Positions 49,221-63,700 of a stretch of 64,000 nucleotides of DNA are shown here, piece after piece. The position numbers and the translations under genes were made by a program. This DNA comes from Cladorhizidae sp. MBARI D1340-BT2 (taxonomy: Eukaryota; Porifera; Demospongiae; Poecilosclerida; Cladorhizidae), in assembly GCA_028752905.1 (NCBI GenBank), contig JAQNBH010000021.1:900501-964500 (forward strand), in the 5' to 3' direction. Below the pieces are notes generated by a model. The model had not been told where the DNA came from. It saw nothing but the letters and a program-made list of their open reading frames with translations, and ran no database searches. Positions within the stretch are counted from its first letter, which is position 1. Each line of letters opens with the position of its first letter.

Positions 49221-52200
49221 TTCATTATGTGTTCTCTATCTTGATATTTGCCCTAATTTGGTCTATAATATGTTTCTCATTTTCCCCCCAAAAATCTTGC
49301 TTTTTTGCCGTAAAGCTCATAACTTTTCTACACTTTATCCAAAAAAGATAATTTTTATATCACTGAATAGCCCTTCTAATTATCTGTCTTTTGTACGTGC
49401 CAAAATTTTGTGTACTCTAAGTATTAGCAAGTTATGGTGATTTGAAGTGGTAAGGTTTGCGATCTTTCCTGGCGTTTTCCAGTTGCCAAAGCGGTGGCCT
49501 GCCAGTGAAAAACCACTACATTTATTGATAATCTGTTGACATGTTGCAGATAAGGGCCTTCTCTATCAGTTGACAAAATCTGGGACTTTGGTCTTGTTAA
49601 TTAGGGCAGTTATGAATTGTACTCTTACTTGATGCTAAACATGTTAGCTTCGTAGATTATCCACACTTCACTGAATAGACTTGATGTATAGCTATTAAGA
49701 TAGGACTCTCTAAGTGCTCTCTCTTGATACCAAACATCCATATATTCTGCACACTTCACTGTAATGGACTTGCAAGATAGGTATCTCTCAGTGTTCTCTA
49801 TCTTGAGCTAAACATGTTAGCTTCATAGATTCTCCACACTTCACTGAATAGACTTGATATATAGCTCTAAAGGTAGGCCTCTCTCTGTTCTCTCTCTTGA
49901 TACCAAACATCCGTATATTCTGCATACATAGAATCACAAGATAGGTTTCTCTATGTGTTATCTATCTTGATGCTAAACAGGTTAGCTTCATAGATTCTCC
50001 ACACTTCACTGTATAAACTTGATATATAGCTATTAAGATAGGTCTCTCCCTGTGCTCTCTGTTGATATCAAACATCCATAATATTCTGCATACTTCACTG
50101 TAATGGACTTGATATGATTCGAATGATAGGTTTCATTATGTGTTCTCTATCTTGATATTTGCCCTAATTTGGTCTGTATGTTTCTCATTTTTCCCCCAAA
50201 AATCTTGTTATTTTGCCGTAAAGCTCATAACTTATCTACACTTTATCTAAAAAAGATAATTTTTTTATCACCGGATAGCCCTTCTAATTATCTGTCTTTT
50301 TTACGTGCCAAAATTTTGAGTACCCTAAGCATTAGCAAGTTATGGTGATTTGAAGTGGTAAGCTTTGCGATCTTTCCTGGCGTTTTCCAGTTGCCAAAGC
50401 GGTGGCCTGCCAGTGAAAAACCACTACATTTATTGATAATCTGTTGACATGTTGCAGATAAGGGCCTTCTCTATCAGTTGACAAAATCTGGGACTTTGGT
50501 CTTGTTAATTAGGGCAGTTATGAATTGTAATCTTACTTGATGCTAAACATGTTAGCTTCGTAGATTATCCACACCACTGAATAGACTTGATGTATAGCTA
50601 TTAAGATAGGACTCTCTAAGTGCTCTCTCTTGATACCAAACATCCATATATTCTGCACACTTCACTGTAATGGACTTGCAAGATAGGTATCTCTCAGTGT
50701 TCTCTATCTTGAGCTAAACATGTTAGCTTCATAGATTCTCCACACTTCACTGAATAGAGTTGATATATAGCTCTAAAGGTAGGCCTCTCTCTGTTCTCTC
50801 TCTTGATACCAAACATCCGTATATTCTGCATACATAGAATCACAAGATAGGTTTCTCTATGTGTTATCTATCTTGATGCTAAACAGGTTAGCTTCATAGA
50901 TTCTCCACACTTCACTGTATAAACTTGATATATAGCTATTAAGATAGGTCTCTCCCTGTGCTCTCTGTTGATATCAAACATCCATAATATTCTGCACACT
51001 TCACTCTAATGGACTTGATATGATTCGAATGATAGGTTTCATTATGTGTTCTCTATCTTGATATTTGCCCTAATTTGGTCTATAATATGTTTCTCATTTT
51101 TTCCCCAAAAATCTTGCTTTTTTGCCGTAAAGCTCATAACTTTTCTACACTTTATCCAAAAAAGATAATTTTTATATCACTGAATAGCCCTTCTAATTAT
51201 CTGTCTTTTGTACGTGCCAAAATTTTGTGTACTCTAAGTATTAGCAAGTTATGGTGATTTGAAGTGGTAAGGTTTGCGATCTTTCCTGGCGTTTTCCAGT
51301 TGCCAAAGCGGTGGCCTGCCAGTGAAAAACCACTACATTTATTGATAATCTGTTGACATGTTGCAGATAAGGACCTTCTCTATCAGTTGACAAAATCTGG
51401 CACTTTGGTCTTGTTAATTAGGGCAGTTATGAATTGTAATCTTACTTGATGCTAAACATGTTAGCTTCGTAGATTATCCACACCACTGAATAGACTTGAT
51501 GTATAGCTATTAAGATAGGACTCTCTAAGTGCTCTCTCTTGATACCAAACATCCATATATTCTGCACACTTCACTGTAATGGACTTGCAAGATAGGTATC
51601 TCTCAGTGTTCTCTATCTTGAGCTAAACATGTTAGCTTCATAGATTCTCCACACTTCACTGAATAGAGTTGATATATAGCTCTAAAGGTAGGCCTCTCTC
51701 TGTTCTCTCTCTTGATACCAAACATCCGTATATTCTGCATACATAGAATCACAAGATAGGTTTCTCTATGTGTTATCTATCTTGATGCTAAACAGGTTAG
51801 CTTCATAGATTCTCCACACTTCACTGTATAAACTTGATATATAGCTATTAAGATAGGTCTCTCCCTGTGCTCTCTGTTGATATCAAACATCCATAATATT
51901 CTGCACACTTCACTGTAATGGACTTGATATGATTCGAATGATAGGTTTCATTATGTGTTCTCTATCTTGATATTTGCCCTAATTTGGTCTATATGTTTCT
52001 CATTTCCCCCCCAAAAATCTTGTTATTTTGCCGTAAAGCTCATAACTTTTCTACACTTTACCCCAAAAAGAAATTTTTTATATCACCGGATAGCCCTTCT
52101 AATTATCTGTCTTTTGTACGTGCCAAAATTTCGTGTACTCTAAGTATTAGCAAGTTATGGTGATTTGAAGTGGTAAGGTTTGCGATCTTTCCTGGCGTTT

Positions 52201-55200
52201 TCCAGTTGCCAAAGCGGTGGCCTGCCAGTGAAAAACCACTACATTTATTGATAATCTGTTGACATGTTGCAGATAAGGTCCTTCTCTATCAGTTGACAAA
52301 ATCTGGGACTTTGGTCTTGTTAATTAGGGCAGTTATGAATTGTACTCTTACTTGATGCTAAACATGTTAGCTTCGTAGATTATCCACACTTCACTGAATA
52401 GACTTGATGTATAGCTATTAAGATAGGACTCTCTAAGTGCTCTCTCTTGATACCAAACATCCATATATTCTGCACACTTCACTGTAATGGACTTGCAAGA
52501 TAGGTATCTCTCAGTGTTCTCTATCTTGAGCTAAACATGTTAGCTTCATAGATTCTCCACACTTCACTGAATAGACTTGATATATAGCTCTAAAGGTAGG
52601 CCTCTCTCTGTTCTCTCTCTTGATACCAAACATCCGTATATTCTGCATACATAGAATCACAAGATAGGTTTCTCTATGTGTTCTCTATCTTGATGCTAAA
52701 CAGGTTAGCTTCATAGATTCTCCACACTTCACTGTATAAACTTGATATATAGCTATTAAGATAGGTCTCTCCCTGTGCTCTCTGTTGATATCAAACATCC
52801 ATAATATTCTGCATACTTCACTGTAATGGACTTTATATGATTCGAATGATAGGTTTCATTATGTGTTCTCTATCTTGATATTTGCCCTAATTTGGTCTAT
52901 ATGTTTCTCATTTCCCCCCCAAAAATCTTGTTATTTTGCCGTAAAGCTCATAACTTTTCTACACTTTACCCCAAAAAGAAATTTTTTATATCACCGGATA
53001 GCCCTTCTAATTATCTGTCTTTTGTACGTGCGAAAAGTTTGTGTACTCTAAGCATTAGCAAGTTATGGTGATTTGAAGTGGTAAGGTTTGCGATCTTTCC
53101 TGGCGTTTTCCAGTTGCCAAAGCGGTGGCCTGCCAGTGAAAAACCACTACATTTATTGATAATCTGTTGACATGTTGCAGATAAGGGCCTTCTCTATCAG
53201 TTGACAAAATCTGGGACTTTGGTCTTGTTAATTAGGGCAGTTATGAATTGTACTCTTACTTGATGCTAAACATGTTAGCTTCGTAGATTATCCACACTTC
53301 ACTGAATAGACTTGATGTATAGCTATTAAGATAGGACTCTCTAAGTGCTCTCTCTTGATACCAAACATCCATATATTCTGCACACTTCACTGTAATGGAC
53401 TTGCAAGATAGGTATCTCTCAGTGTTCTCTATCTTGAGCTAAACATGTTAGCTTCATAGATTCTCCACACTTCACTGAATAGACTTGATATATAGCTCTA
53501 AAGGTAGGCCTCTCTCTGTTCTCTCTCTTGATACCAAACATCCGTATATTCTGCATACATAGAATCACAAGATAGGTTTCTCTATGTGTTCTCTATCTTG
53601 ATGCTAAACAGGTTAGCTTCATAGATTCTCCACACTTCACTGTATAAACTTGATATATAGCTATTAAGATAGGTCTCTCCCTGTGCTCTCTGTTGATATC
53701 AAACATCCATAATATTCTGCACACTTCACTGTAATGGACTTGATATGATTCGAATGATAGGTTTCATTATGTGTTCTCTATCTTGATATTTGCCCTAATT
53801 TGGTCTATATGTTTCTCATTTTCCCCCAAAAAATCTTGTTATTTTGCCGTAAAGCTCATAACTTTTCTACACTTTACCCCAAAAAGATAATCTTTATATT
53901 ACCGGATAGCCCTTCTAATTATCTGTCTTTTGTACGTGCCAAAATTTTGAGTACTCTAAGTATTAGCAAGTTATGGTGATTTGAAGTGGTAAGGTTTGCG
54001 ATCTTTCCTGGCGTTTTCCAGTTGCCAAAGCGGTGGCCTGCCAGTGAAAAACCACTACATTTATTGATAATCTGTTGACATGTTGCAGATAAGGGCCTTC
54101 TCTATCAGTTGACAAAATCTGGGACTTTGGTCTTGTTAATTAGGGCAGTTATGAATTGTACTCTTACTTGATGCTAAACATGTTAGCTTCGTAGATTATC
54201 CACACTTCACTGAATAGACTTGATGTACAGCTATTAAGATAGGACTCTCTAAGTGCTCTCTCTTGATACCAAACATCCATATATTCTGCACACTTCACTG
54301 TAATGGACTTGCAAGATAGGTATCTCTCAGTGTTCTCTATCTTGAGCTAAACATGTTAGCTTCATAGATTCTCCACACTTCACTGAATAGAGTTGATATA
54401 TAGCTCTAAAGGTAGGCCTCTCTCTGTTCTCTCTCTTGATACCAAACATCCATATATTCTGCATACATAGAATCACAAGATAGGTTTCTCTATGTGTTCT
54501 CTATCTTGATGCTAAACAGGTTAGCTTCATAGATTCTCCACACTTCACTGTATAAACTTGATATATAGCTATTAAGATAGGTCTCTCCCTGTGCTCTCTG
54601 TTGATATCAAACATCCATAATATTCTGCACACTTCACTCTAATGGACTTGATATGATTCGAATGATAGGTTTCATTATGTGTTCTCTATCTTGATATTTG
54701 CCCTAATTTGGTCTATAATATGTTTCTCATTTTTCCCCCAAAAATCTTGCTTTTTTGCCGTAAAGCTCATAACTTTTCTACACTTTATCCAAAAAAGATA
54801 ATTTTTATATCACTGAATAGCCCTTCTAATTATCTGTCTTTTGTACGTGCCAAAATTTTGTGTACTCTAAGTATTAGCAAGTTATGGTGATTTGAAGTGG
54901 TAAGGTTTGCGATCTTTCCTGGCGTTTTCCAGTTGCCAAAGCGGTGGCCTGCCAGTGAAAAACCACTACATTTATTGATAATCTGTTGACATGTTGCAGA
55001 TAAGGGCCTTCTCTATCAGTTGACAAAATCTGGGACTTTGGTCTTGTTAATTAGGGCAGTTATGAATTGTACTCTTACTTGATGCTAAACATGTTAGCTT
55101 CGTAGATTATCCACACTTCACTGAATAGACTTGATGTATAGCTATTAAGATAGGACTCTCTAAGTGCTCTCTCTTGATACCAAACATCCATATATTCTGC

Positions 55201-57785
55201 ACACTTCACTGTAATGGACTTGCAAGATAGGTATCTCTCAGTGTTCTCTATCTTGAGCTAAACATGTTAGCTTCATAGATTCTCCACACTTCACTGAATA
55301 GACTTGATATATAGCTCTAAAGGTAGGCCTCTCTCTGTTCTCTCTCTTGATACCAAACATCCGTATATTCTGCATACATAGAATCACAAGATAGGTTTCT
55401 CTATGTGTTCTCTATCTTGATGCTAAACAGGTTAGCTTCATAGATTCTCCACACTTCACTGTATAAACTTGATATATAGCTATTAAGATAGGTCTCTCCC
55501 TGTGCTCTCTGTTGATATCAAACATCCATAATATTCTGCATACTTCACTGTAATGGACTTGATATGATTCGAATGATAGGTTTCATTATGTGTTCTCTAT
55601 CTTGATATTTGCCCTAATTTGGTCTGTATGTTTCTCATTTTCCCCCCAAAAATCTTGTTATTTTGCCGTAAAGCTCATAACTTATCTACACTTTATCTAA
55701 AAAAGATAATTTTTTTATCACCGGATAGCCCTTCTAATTATCTGTCTTTTTTACGTGCCAAAATTTTGAGTACCCTAAGCATTAGCAAGTTATGGTGATT
55801 TGAAGTGGTAAGGTTTGCGATCTTTCCTGGCGTTTTCCAGTTGCCAAAGCGGTGGCCTGCCAGTGAAAAACCACTACATTTATTGATAATCTGTTGACAT
55901 GTTGCAGATAAGGGCCTTCTCTATCAGTTGACAAAATCTGGGACTTTGGTCTTGTTAATTAGGGCAGTTATGAATTGTAATCTTACTTGATGCTAAACAT
56001 GTTAGCTTCGTAGATTATCCACACCACTGAATAGACTTGATGTATAGCTATTAAGGTAGGACTCTCTAAGTGCTCTCTCTTGATACCAAACATCCATATA
56101 TTCTGCACACTTCACTGTAATGGACTTGCAAGATAGGTATCTCTCAGTGTTCTCTATCTTGAGCTAAACATGTTAGCTTCATAGATTCTCCACACTTCAC
56201 TGAATAGAGTTGATATATAGCTCTAAAGGTAGGCCTCTCTCTGTTCTCTCTCTTGATACCAAACATCCGTATATTCTGCATACATAGAATCACAAGATAG
56301 GTTTCTCTATGTGTTATCTATCTTGATGCTAAACAGGTTAGCTTCATAGATTCTCCACACTTCACTGTATAAACTTGATATATAGCTATTAAGATAGGTC
56401 TCTCCCTGTGCTCTCTGTTGATATCAAACATCCATAATATTCTGCACACTTCACTCTAATGGACTTGATATGATTCGAATGATAGGTTTCATTATGTGTT
56501 CTCTATCTTGATATTTGCCCTAATTTGGTCTATAATATGTTTCTCATTTTTCCCCCAAAAATCTTGCTTTTTTGCCGTAAAGCTCATAACTTTTCTACAC
56601 TTTATCCAAAAAAGATAATTTTTATATCACTGAATAGCCCTTCTAATTATCTGTCTTTTGTACGTGCCAAAATTTTGTGTACTCTAAGTATTAGCAAGTT
56701 ATGGTGATTTGAAGTGGTAAGGTTTGCGATCTTTCCTGGCGTTTTCCAGTTGCCAAAGCGGTGGCCTGCCAGTGAAAAACCACTACATTTATTGATAATC
56801 TGTTGACATGTTGCAGATAAGGACCTTCTCTATCAGTTGACAAAATCTGGCACTTTGGTCTTGTTAATTAGGGCAGTTATGAATTGTAATCTTACTTGAT
56901 GCTAAACATGTTAGCTTCGTAGATTATCCACACCACTGAATAGACTTGATGTATAGCTATTAAGATAGGACTCTCTAAGTGCTCTCTCTTGATACCAAAC
57001 ATCCATATATTCTGCACACTTCACTGTAATGGACTTGCAAGATAGGTATCTCTCAGTGTTCTCTATCTTGAGCTAAACATGTTAGCTTCATAGATTCTCC
57101 ACACTTCACTGAATAGAGTTGATATATAGCTCTAAAGGTAGGCCTCTCTCTGTTCTCTCTCTTGATACCAAACATCCGTATATTCTGCATACATAGAATC
57201 ACAAGATAGGTTTCTCTATGTGTTATCTATCTTGATGCTAAACAGGTTAGCTTCATAGATTCTCCACACTTCACTGTATAAACTTGATATATAGCTATTA
57301 AGATAGGTCTCTCCCTGTGCTCTCTGTTGATATCAAACATCCATAATATTCTGCACACTTCACTGTAATGGACTTGATATGATTCGAATGATAGGTTTCA
57401 TTATGTGTTCTCTATCTTGATATTTGCCCTAATTTGGTCTATATGTTTCTCATTTCCCCCCCAAAAATCTTGTTATTTTGCCGTAAAGCTCATAACTTTT
57501 CTACACTTTACCCCAAAAAGAAAATTTTTATATCACCGGATAGCCCTTCTAATTATCTGTCTTTTGTACGTGCCAAAATTTCGTGTACTCTAAGTATTAG
57601 CAAGTTATGGTGATTTGAAGTGGTAAGGTTTGCGATCTTTCCTGGCGTTTTCCAGTTGCCAAAGCGGTGGCCTGCCAGTGAAAAACCACTACATTTATTG
57701 ATAATCTGTTGACATGTTGCAGATAAGGGCCTTCTCTATCAGTTGACAAAATCTGGGACTTTGGTCTTGTTAATTAGGGCAGTTA
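46886..57785 (+). repeat. Higher-order duplication, offset 5450 bp (6 monomers), second instance
   Basis: M48-M53 pair with M54-M59. Shared markers are GTGCGAAAAG in M48/M54, TATATTACCGG in M49/M55, CACTCTAATGG with TCACTGAATAG in M50/M56, the GTCTGTATG/TTTTTTACG type in M51/M57, and TCACTGAATAG in M52/M58. The monomer content differs from the first 5450-bp block, so the equal period reflects the same monomer number and length mix and not a copy of that block. A handful of point differences separate the halves. Confidence 0.75.
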
Positions 57786-60700
57786 TGAATTGTAATCTTA
57801 CTTGATGCTAAACATGTTAGCTTCGTAGATTATCCACACCACTGAATAGACTTGATGTATAGCTATTAAGATAGGACTCTCTAAGTGCTCTCTCTTGATA
57901 CCAAACATCCATATATTCTGCACACTTCACTGTAATGGACTTGCAAGATAGGTATCTCTCAGTGTTCTCTATCTTGAGCTAAACATGTTAGCTTCATAGA
58001 TTCTCCACACTTCACTGAATAGAGTTGATATATAGCTCTAAAGGTAGGCCTCTCTCTGTTCTCTCTCTTGATACCAAACATCCGTATATTCTGCATACAT
58101 AGAATCACAAGATAGGTTTCTCTATGTGTTATCTATCTTGATGCTAAACAGGTTAGCTTCATAGATTCTCCACACTTCACTGTATAAACTTGATATATAG
58201 CTATTAAGATAGGTCTCTCCCTGTGCTCTCTGTTGATATCAAACATCCATAATATTCTGCACACTTCACTGTAATGGACTTGATATGATTCGAATGATAG
58301 GTTTCATTATGTGTTCTCTATCTTGATATTTGCCCTAATTTGGTCTATAATATGTTTCTCATTTTTCCCCCAAAAATCTTGCTTTTTTGCCGTAAAGCTC
58401 ATAACTTTCTACACTTTACCCACAAAAGATATTTTTTATATCACCGAATAGCCCTTCTAATTATCTATCTTTTGTATGTGCCAAATTTTGAGTACTCTAA
58501 GTATTAGCAAGTTATGGTGATTTGAAGTGGTAAGGTTTGCGATCTTTCCTGGCGTTTTCCAGTTGCCAAAGCGGTGGCCTGCCAGTGAAAAACCACTACA
58601 TTTATTGATAATCTGTTGACATGTTGCAGATAAGGGCCTTCTCTATCAGTTGACAAAATCTGGGACTTTGGTCTTGTTAATTAGGGCAGTTATGAATTGT
58701 ACTCTTACTTGATGCTAAACATGTTAGCTTCGTAGATTATCCACACTTCACTGAATAGACTTGATGTATAGCTATTAAGATAGGACTCTCTAAGTGCTCT
58801 CTCTTGATACCAAACATCCATATATTCTGCACACTTCACTGTAATGGACTTGCAAGATAGGTATCTCTCAGTGTTCTCTATCTTGAGCTAAACATGTTAG
58901 CTTCATAGATTCTCCACACTTCACTGAATAGACTTGATATATAGCTCTAAAGGTAGGCCTCTCTCTGTTCTCTCTCTTGATACCAAACATCCGTATATTC
59001 TGCATACATAGAATCACAAGATAGGTTTCTCTATGTGTTCTCTATCTTGATGCTAAACAGGTTAGCTTCATAGATTCTCCACACTTCACTGTATAAACTT
59101 GATATATAGCTATTAAGATAGGTCTCTCCCTGTGCTCTCTGTTGATATCAAACATCCATAATATTCTGCATACTTCACTGTAATGGACTTGATATGATTC
59201 GAATGATAGGTTTCATTATGTGTTCTCTATCTTGATATTTGCCCTAATTTGGTCTGTATGTTTCTCATTTTCCCCCCAAAAATCTTGTTATTTTGCCGTA
59301 AAGCTCATAACTTATCTACACTTTATCTAAAAAAGATAATTTTTATATCACCGGATAGCCCTTCTAATTATCTATCTTTTGTATGTGCCAAATTTTGAGT
59401 ACTCTAAGTATTAGCAAGTTATGGTGATTTGAAGTGGTAAGGTTTGCGATCTTTCCTGGCGTTTTCCAGTTGCCAAAGCGGTGGCCTGCCAGTGAAAAAC
59501 CACTACATTTATTGATAATCTGTTGACATGTTGCAGATAAGGGCCTTCTCTATCAGTTGACAAAATCTGGGACTTTGGTCTTGTTAATTAGGGCAGTTAT
59601 GAATTGTACTCTTACTTGATGCTAAACATGTTAGCTTCGTAGATTATCCACACTTCACTGAATAGACTTGATGTATAGCTATTAAGATAGGACTCTCTAA
59701 GTGCTCTCTCTTGATACCAAACATCCATATATTCTGCACACTTCACTGTAATGGACTTGCAAGATAGGTATCTCTCAGTGTTCTCTATCTTGAGCTAAAC
59801 ATGTTAGCTTCATAGATTCTCCACACTTCACTGAATAGACTTGATATATAGCTCTAAAGGTAGGCCTCTCTCTGTTCTCTCTCTTGATACCAAACATCCA
59901 TATATTCTGCATACATAGAATCACAAGATAGGTTTCTCTATGTGTTCTCTATCTTGATGCTAAACAGGTTAGCTTCATAGATTCTCCACACTTCACTGTA
60001 TAAACTTGATATATAGCTATTAAGATAGGTTTCTCCCTGTGCTCTCTGTTGATATCAAACATCCATAATATTCTGCATACTTCACTGTAATGGACTTGAT
60101 ATGATTCGAATGATAGGTTTCATTATGTGTTCTCTATCTTGATATTTGCCCTAATTTGGTCTGTATGTTTCTCATTTTCCCCCCAAAAATCTTGTTATTT
60201 TGCCGTAAAGCTCATAACTTATCTACACTTTATCTAAAAAAGATAATTTTTTTATCACCGGATAGCCCTTCTAATTATCTGTCTTTTTTACGTACCAAAA
60301 TTTTGAGTACCCTAAGCATTAGCAAGTTATGGTGATTTGAAGTGGTAAGGTTTGCGATCTTTCCTGGCGTTTTCCAGTTGCCAAAGCGGTGGCCTGCCAG
60401 TGAAAAACCACTACATTTATTGATAATCTGTTGACATGTTGCAGATAAGGGCCTTCTCTATCAGTTGACAAAATCTGGGACTTTGGTCTTGTTAATTAGG
60501 GCAGTTATGAATTGTACTCTTACTTGATGCTAAACATGTTAGCTTCGTAGATTATCCACACTTCACTGAATAGACTTGATGTATATCTATTAAGATAGGA
60601 CTCTCTAAGTGCTCTCTCTTGATACCAAACATCCATATATTCTGCACACTTCACTGTAATGGACTTGCAAGATAGGTATCTCTCAGTGTTCTCTATCTTG

Positions 60701-63700
60701 AGCTAAACATGTTAGCTTCATAGATTCTCCACACTTCACTGAATAGACTTGATATATAGCTCTAAAGGTAGGCCTCTCTCTGTTCTCTCTCTTGATACCA
60801 AACATCCGTATATTCTGCATACATAGAATCACAAGATAGGTTTCTCTATGTGTTCTCTATCTTGATGCTAAACAGGTTAGCTTCATAGATTCTCCACACT
60901 TCACTGTATAAACTTGATATATAGCTATTAAGATAGGTCTCTCCCTGTGCTCTCTGTTGATATCAAACATCCATAATATTCTGCATACTTCACTGTAATG
61001 GACTTGATATGATTCGAATGATAGGTTTCATTATGTGTTCTCTATCTTGATATTTGCCCTAATTTGGTCTGTATGTTTCTCATTTTTCCCCCAAAAATCT
61101 TGTTATTTTGCCGTAAAGCTCATAACTTATCTACACTTTATCTAAAAAAGATAATTTTTTTATCACCGGATAGCCCTTCTAATTATCTGTCTTTTTTACG
61201 TACCAAAATTTTGAGTACCCTAAGCATTAGCAAGTTATGGTGATTTGAAGTGGTAAGGTTTGCGATCTTTCCTGGCGTTTTCCAGTTGCCAAAGCGGTGG
61301 CCTGCCAGTGAAAAACCACTACATTTATTGATAATCTGTTGACATGTTGCAGATAAGGGCCTTCTCTATCAGTTGACAAAATCTGGGACTTTGGTCTTGT
61401 TAATGCAGTTATGAATTGTAATCTTACTTGATGCTAAACATGTTAGCTTCGTAGATTATCCACACCACTGAATAGACTTGATGTATAGCTATTAAGATAG
61501 GACTCTCTAAGTGCTCTCTCTTGATACCAAACATCCATATATTCTGCACACTTCACTGTAATGGACTTGCAAGATAGGTATCTCTCAGTGTTCTCTATCT
61601 TGAGCTAAACATGTTAGCTTCATAGATTCTCCACACTTCACTGAATAGAGTTGATATATAGCTCTAAAGGTAGGCCTCTCTCTGTTCTCTCTCTTGATAC
61701 CAAACATCCGTATATTCTGCATACATAGAATCACAAGATAGGTTTCTCTATGTGTTATCTATCTTGATGCTAAACAGGTTAGCTTCATAGATTCTCCACA
61801 CTTCACTGTATAAACTTGATATATAGCTATTAAGATAGGTCTCTCCCTGTGCTCTCTGTTGATATCAAACATCCATAATATTCTGCACACTTCACTGTAA
61901 TGGACTTGATATGATTCGAATGATAGGTTTCATTATGTGTTCTCTATCTTGATATTTGCCCTAATTTGGTCTATATGTTTCTCATTTCCCCCCCAAAAAT
62001 CTTGTTATTTTGCCGTAAAGCTCATAACTTTTCTACACTTTACCCCAAAAAGAAAATTTTTATATCACCGGATAGCCCTTCTAATTATCTGTCTTTTGTA
62101 CGTGCCAAAATTTCGTGTACTCTAAGTATTAGCAAGTTATGGTGATTTGAAGTGGTAAGGTTTGCGATCTTTCCTGGCGTTTTCCAGTTGCCAAAGCGGT
62201 GGCCTGCCAGTGAAAAACCACTACATTTATTGATAATCTGTTGACATGTTGCAGATAAGGGCCTTCTCTATCAGTTGACAAAATCTGGGACTTTGGTCTT
62301 GTTAATTAGGGCAGTTATGAATTGTAATCTTACTTGATGCTAAACATGTTAGCTTCGTAGATTATCCACACCACTGAATAGACTTGATGTATAGCTATTA
62401 AGATAGGACTCTCTAAGTGCTCTCTCTTGATACCAAACATCCATATATTCTGCACACTTCACTGTAATGGACTTGCAAGATAGGTATCTCTCAGTGTTCT
62501 CTATCTTGAGCTAAACATGTTAGCTTCATAGATTCTCCACACTTCACTGAATAGAGTTGATATATAGCTCTAAAGGTAGGCCTCTCTCTGTTCTCTCTCT
62601 TGATACCAAACATCCGTATATTCTGCATACATAGAATCACAAGATAGGTTTCTCTATGTGTTATCTATCTTGATGCTAAACAGGTTAGCTTCATAGATTC
62701 TCCACACTTCACTGTATAAACTTGATATATAGCTATTAAGATAGGTCTCTCCCTGTGCTCTCTGTTGATATCAAACATCCATAATATTCTGCACACTTCA
62801 CTGTAATGGACTTGATATGATTCGAATGATAGGTTTCATTATGTGTTCTCTATCTTGATATTTGCCCTAATTTGGTCTATAATATGTTTCTCATTTTTCC
62901 CCCAAAAATCTTGCTTTTTTGCCGTAAAGCTCATAACTTTCTACACTTTACCCACAAAAGATATTTTTTATATCACCGAATAGCCCTTCTAATTATCTAT
63001 CTTTTGTATGTGCCAAATTTTGAGTACTCTAAGTATTAGCAAGTTATGGTGATTTGAAGTGGTAAGGTTTGCGATCTTTCCTGGCGTTTTCCAGTTGCCA
63101 AAGCGGTGGCCTGCCAGTGAAAAACCACTACATTTATTGATAATCTGTTGACATGTTGCAGATAAGGGCCTTCTCTATCAGTTGACAAAATCTGGGACTT
63201 TGGTCTTGTTAATTAGGGCAGTTATGAATTGTAATCTTACTTGATGCTAAACATGTTAGCTTCGTAGATTATCCACACCACTGAATAGACTTGATGTATA
63301 GCTATTAAGATAGGACTCTCTAAGTGCTCTCTCTTGATACCAAACATCCATATATTCTGCACACTTCACTGTAATGGACTTGCAAGATAGGTATCTCTCA
63401 GTGTTCTCTATCTTGAGCTAAACATGTTAGCTTCATAGATTCTCCACACTTCACTGAATAGAGTTGATATATAGCTCTAAAGGTAGGCCTCTCTCTGTTC
63501 TCTCTCTTGATACCAAACATCCGTATATTCTGCATACATAGAATCACAAGATAGGTTTCTCTATGTGTTATCTATCTTGATGCTAAACAGGTTAGCTTCA
63601 TAGATTCTCCACACTTCACTGTATAAACTTGATATATAGCTATTAAGATAGGTCTCTCCCTGTGCTCTCTGTTGATATCAAACATCCATAATATTCTGCA

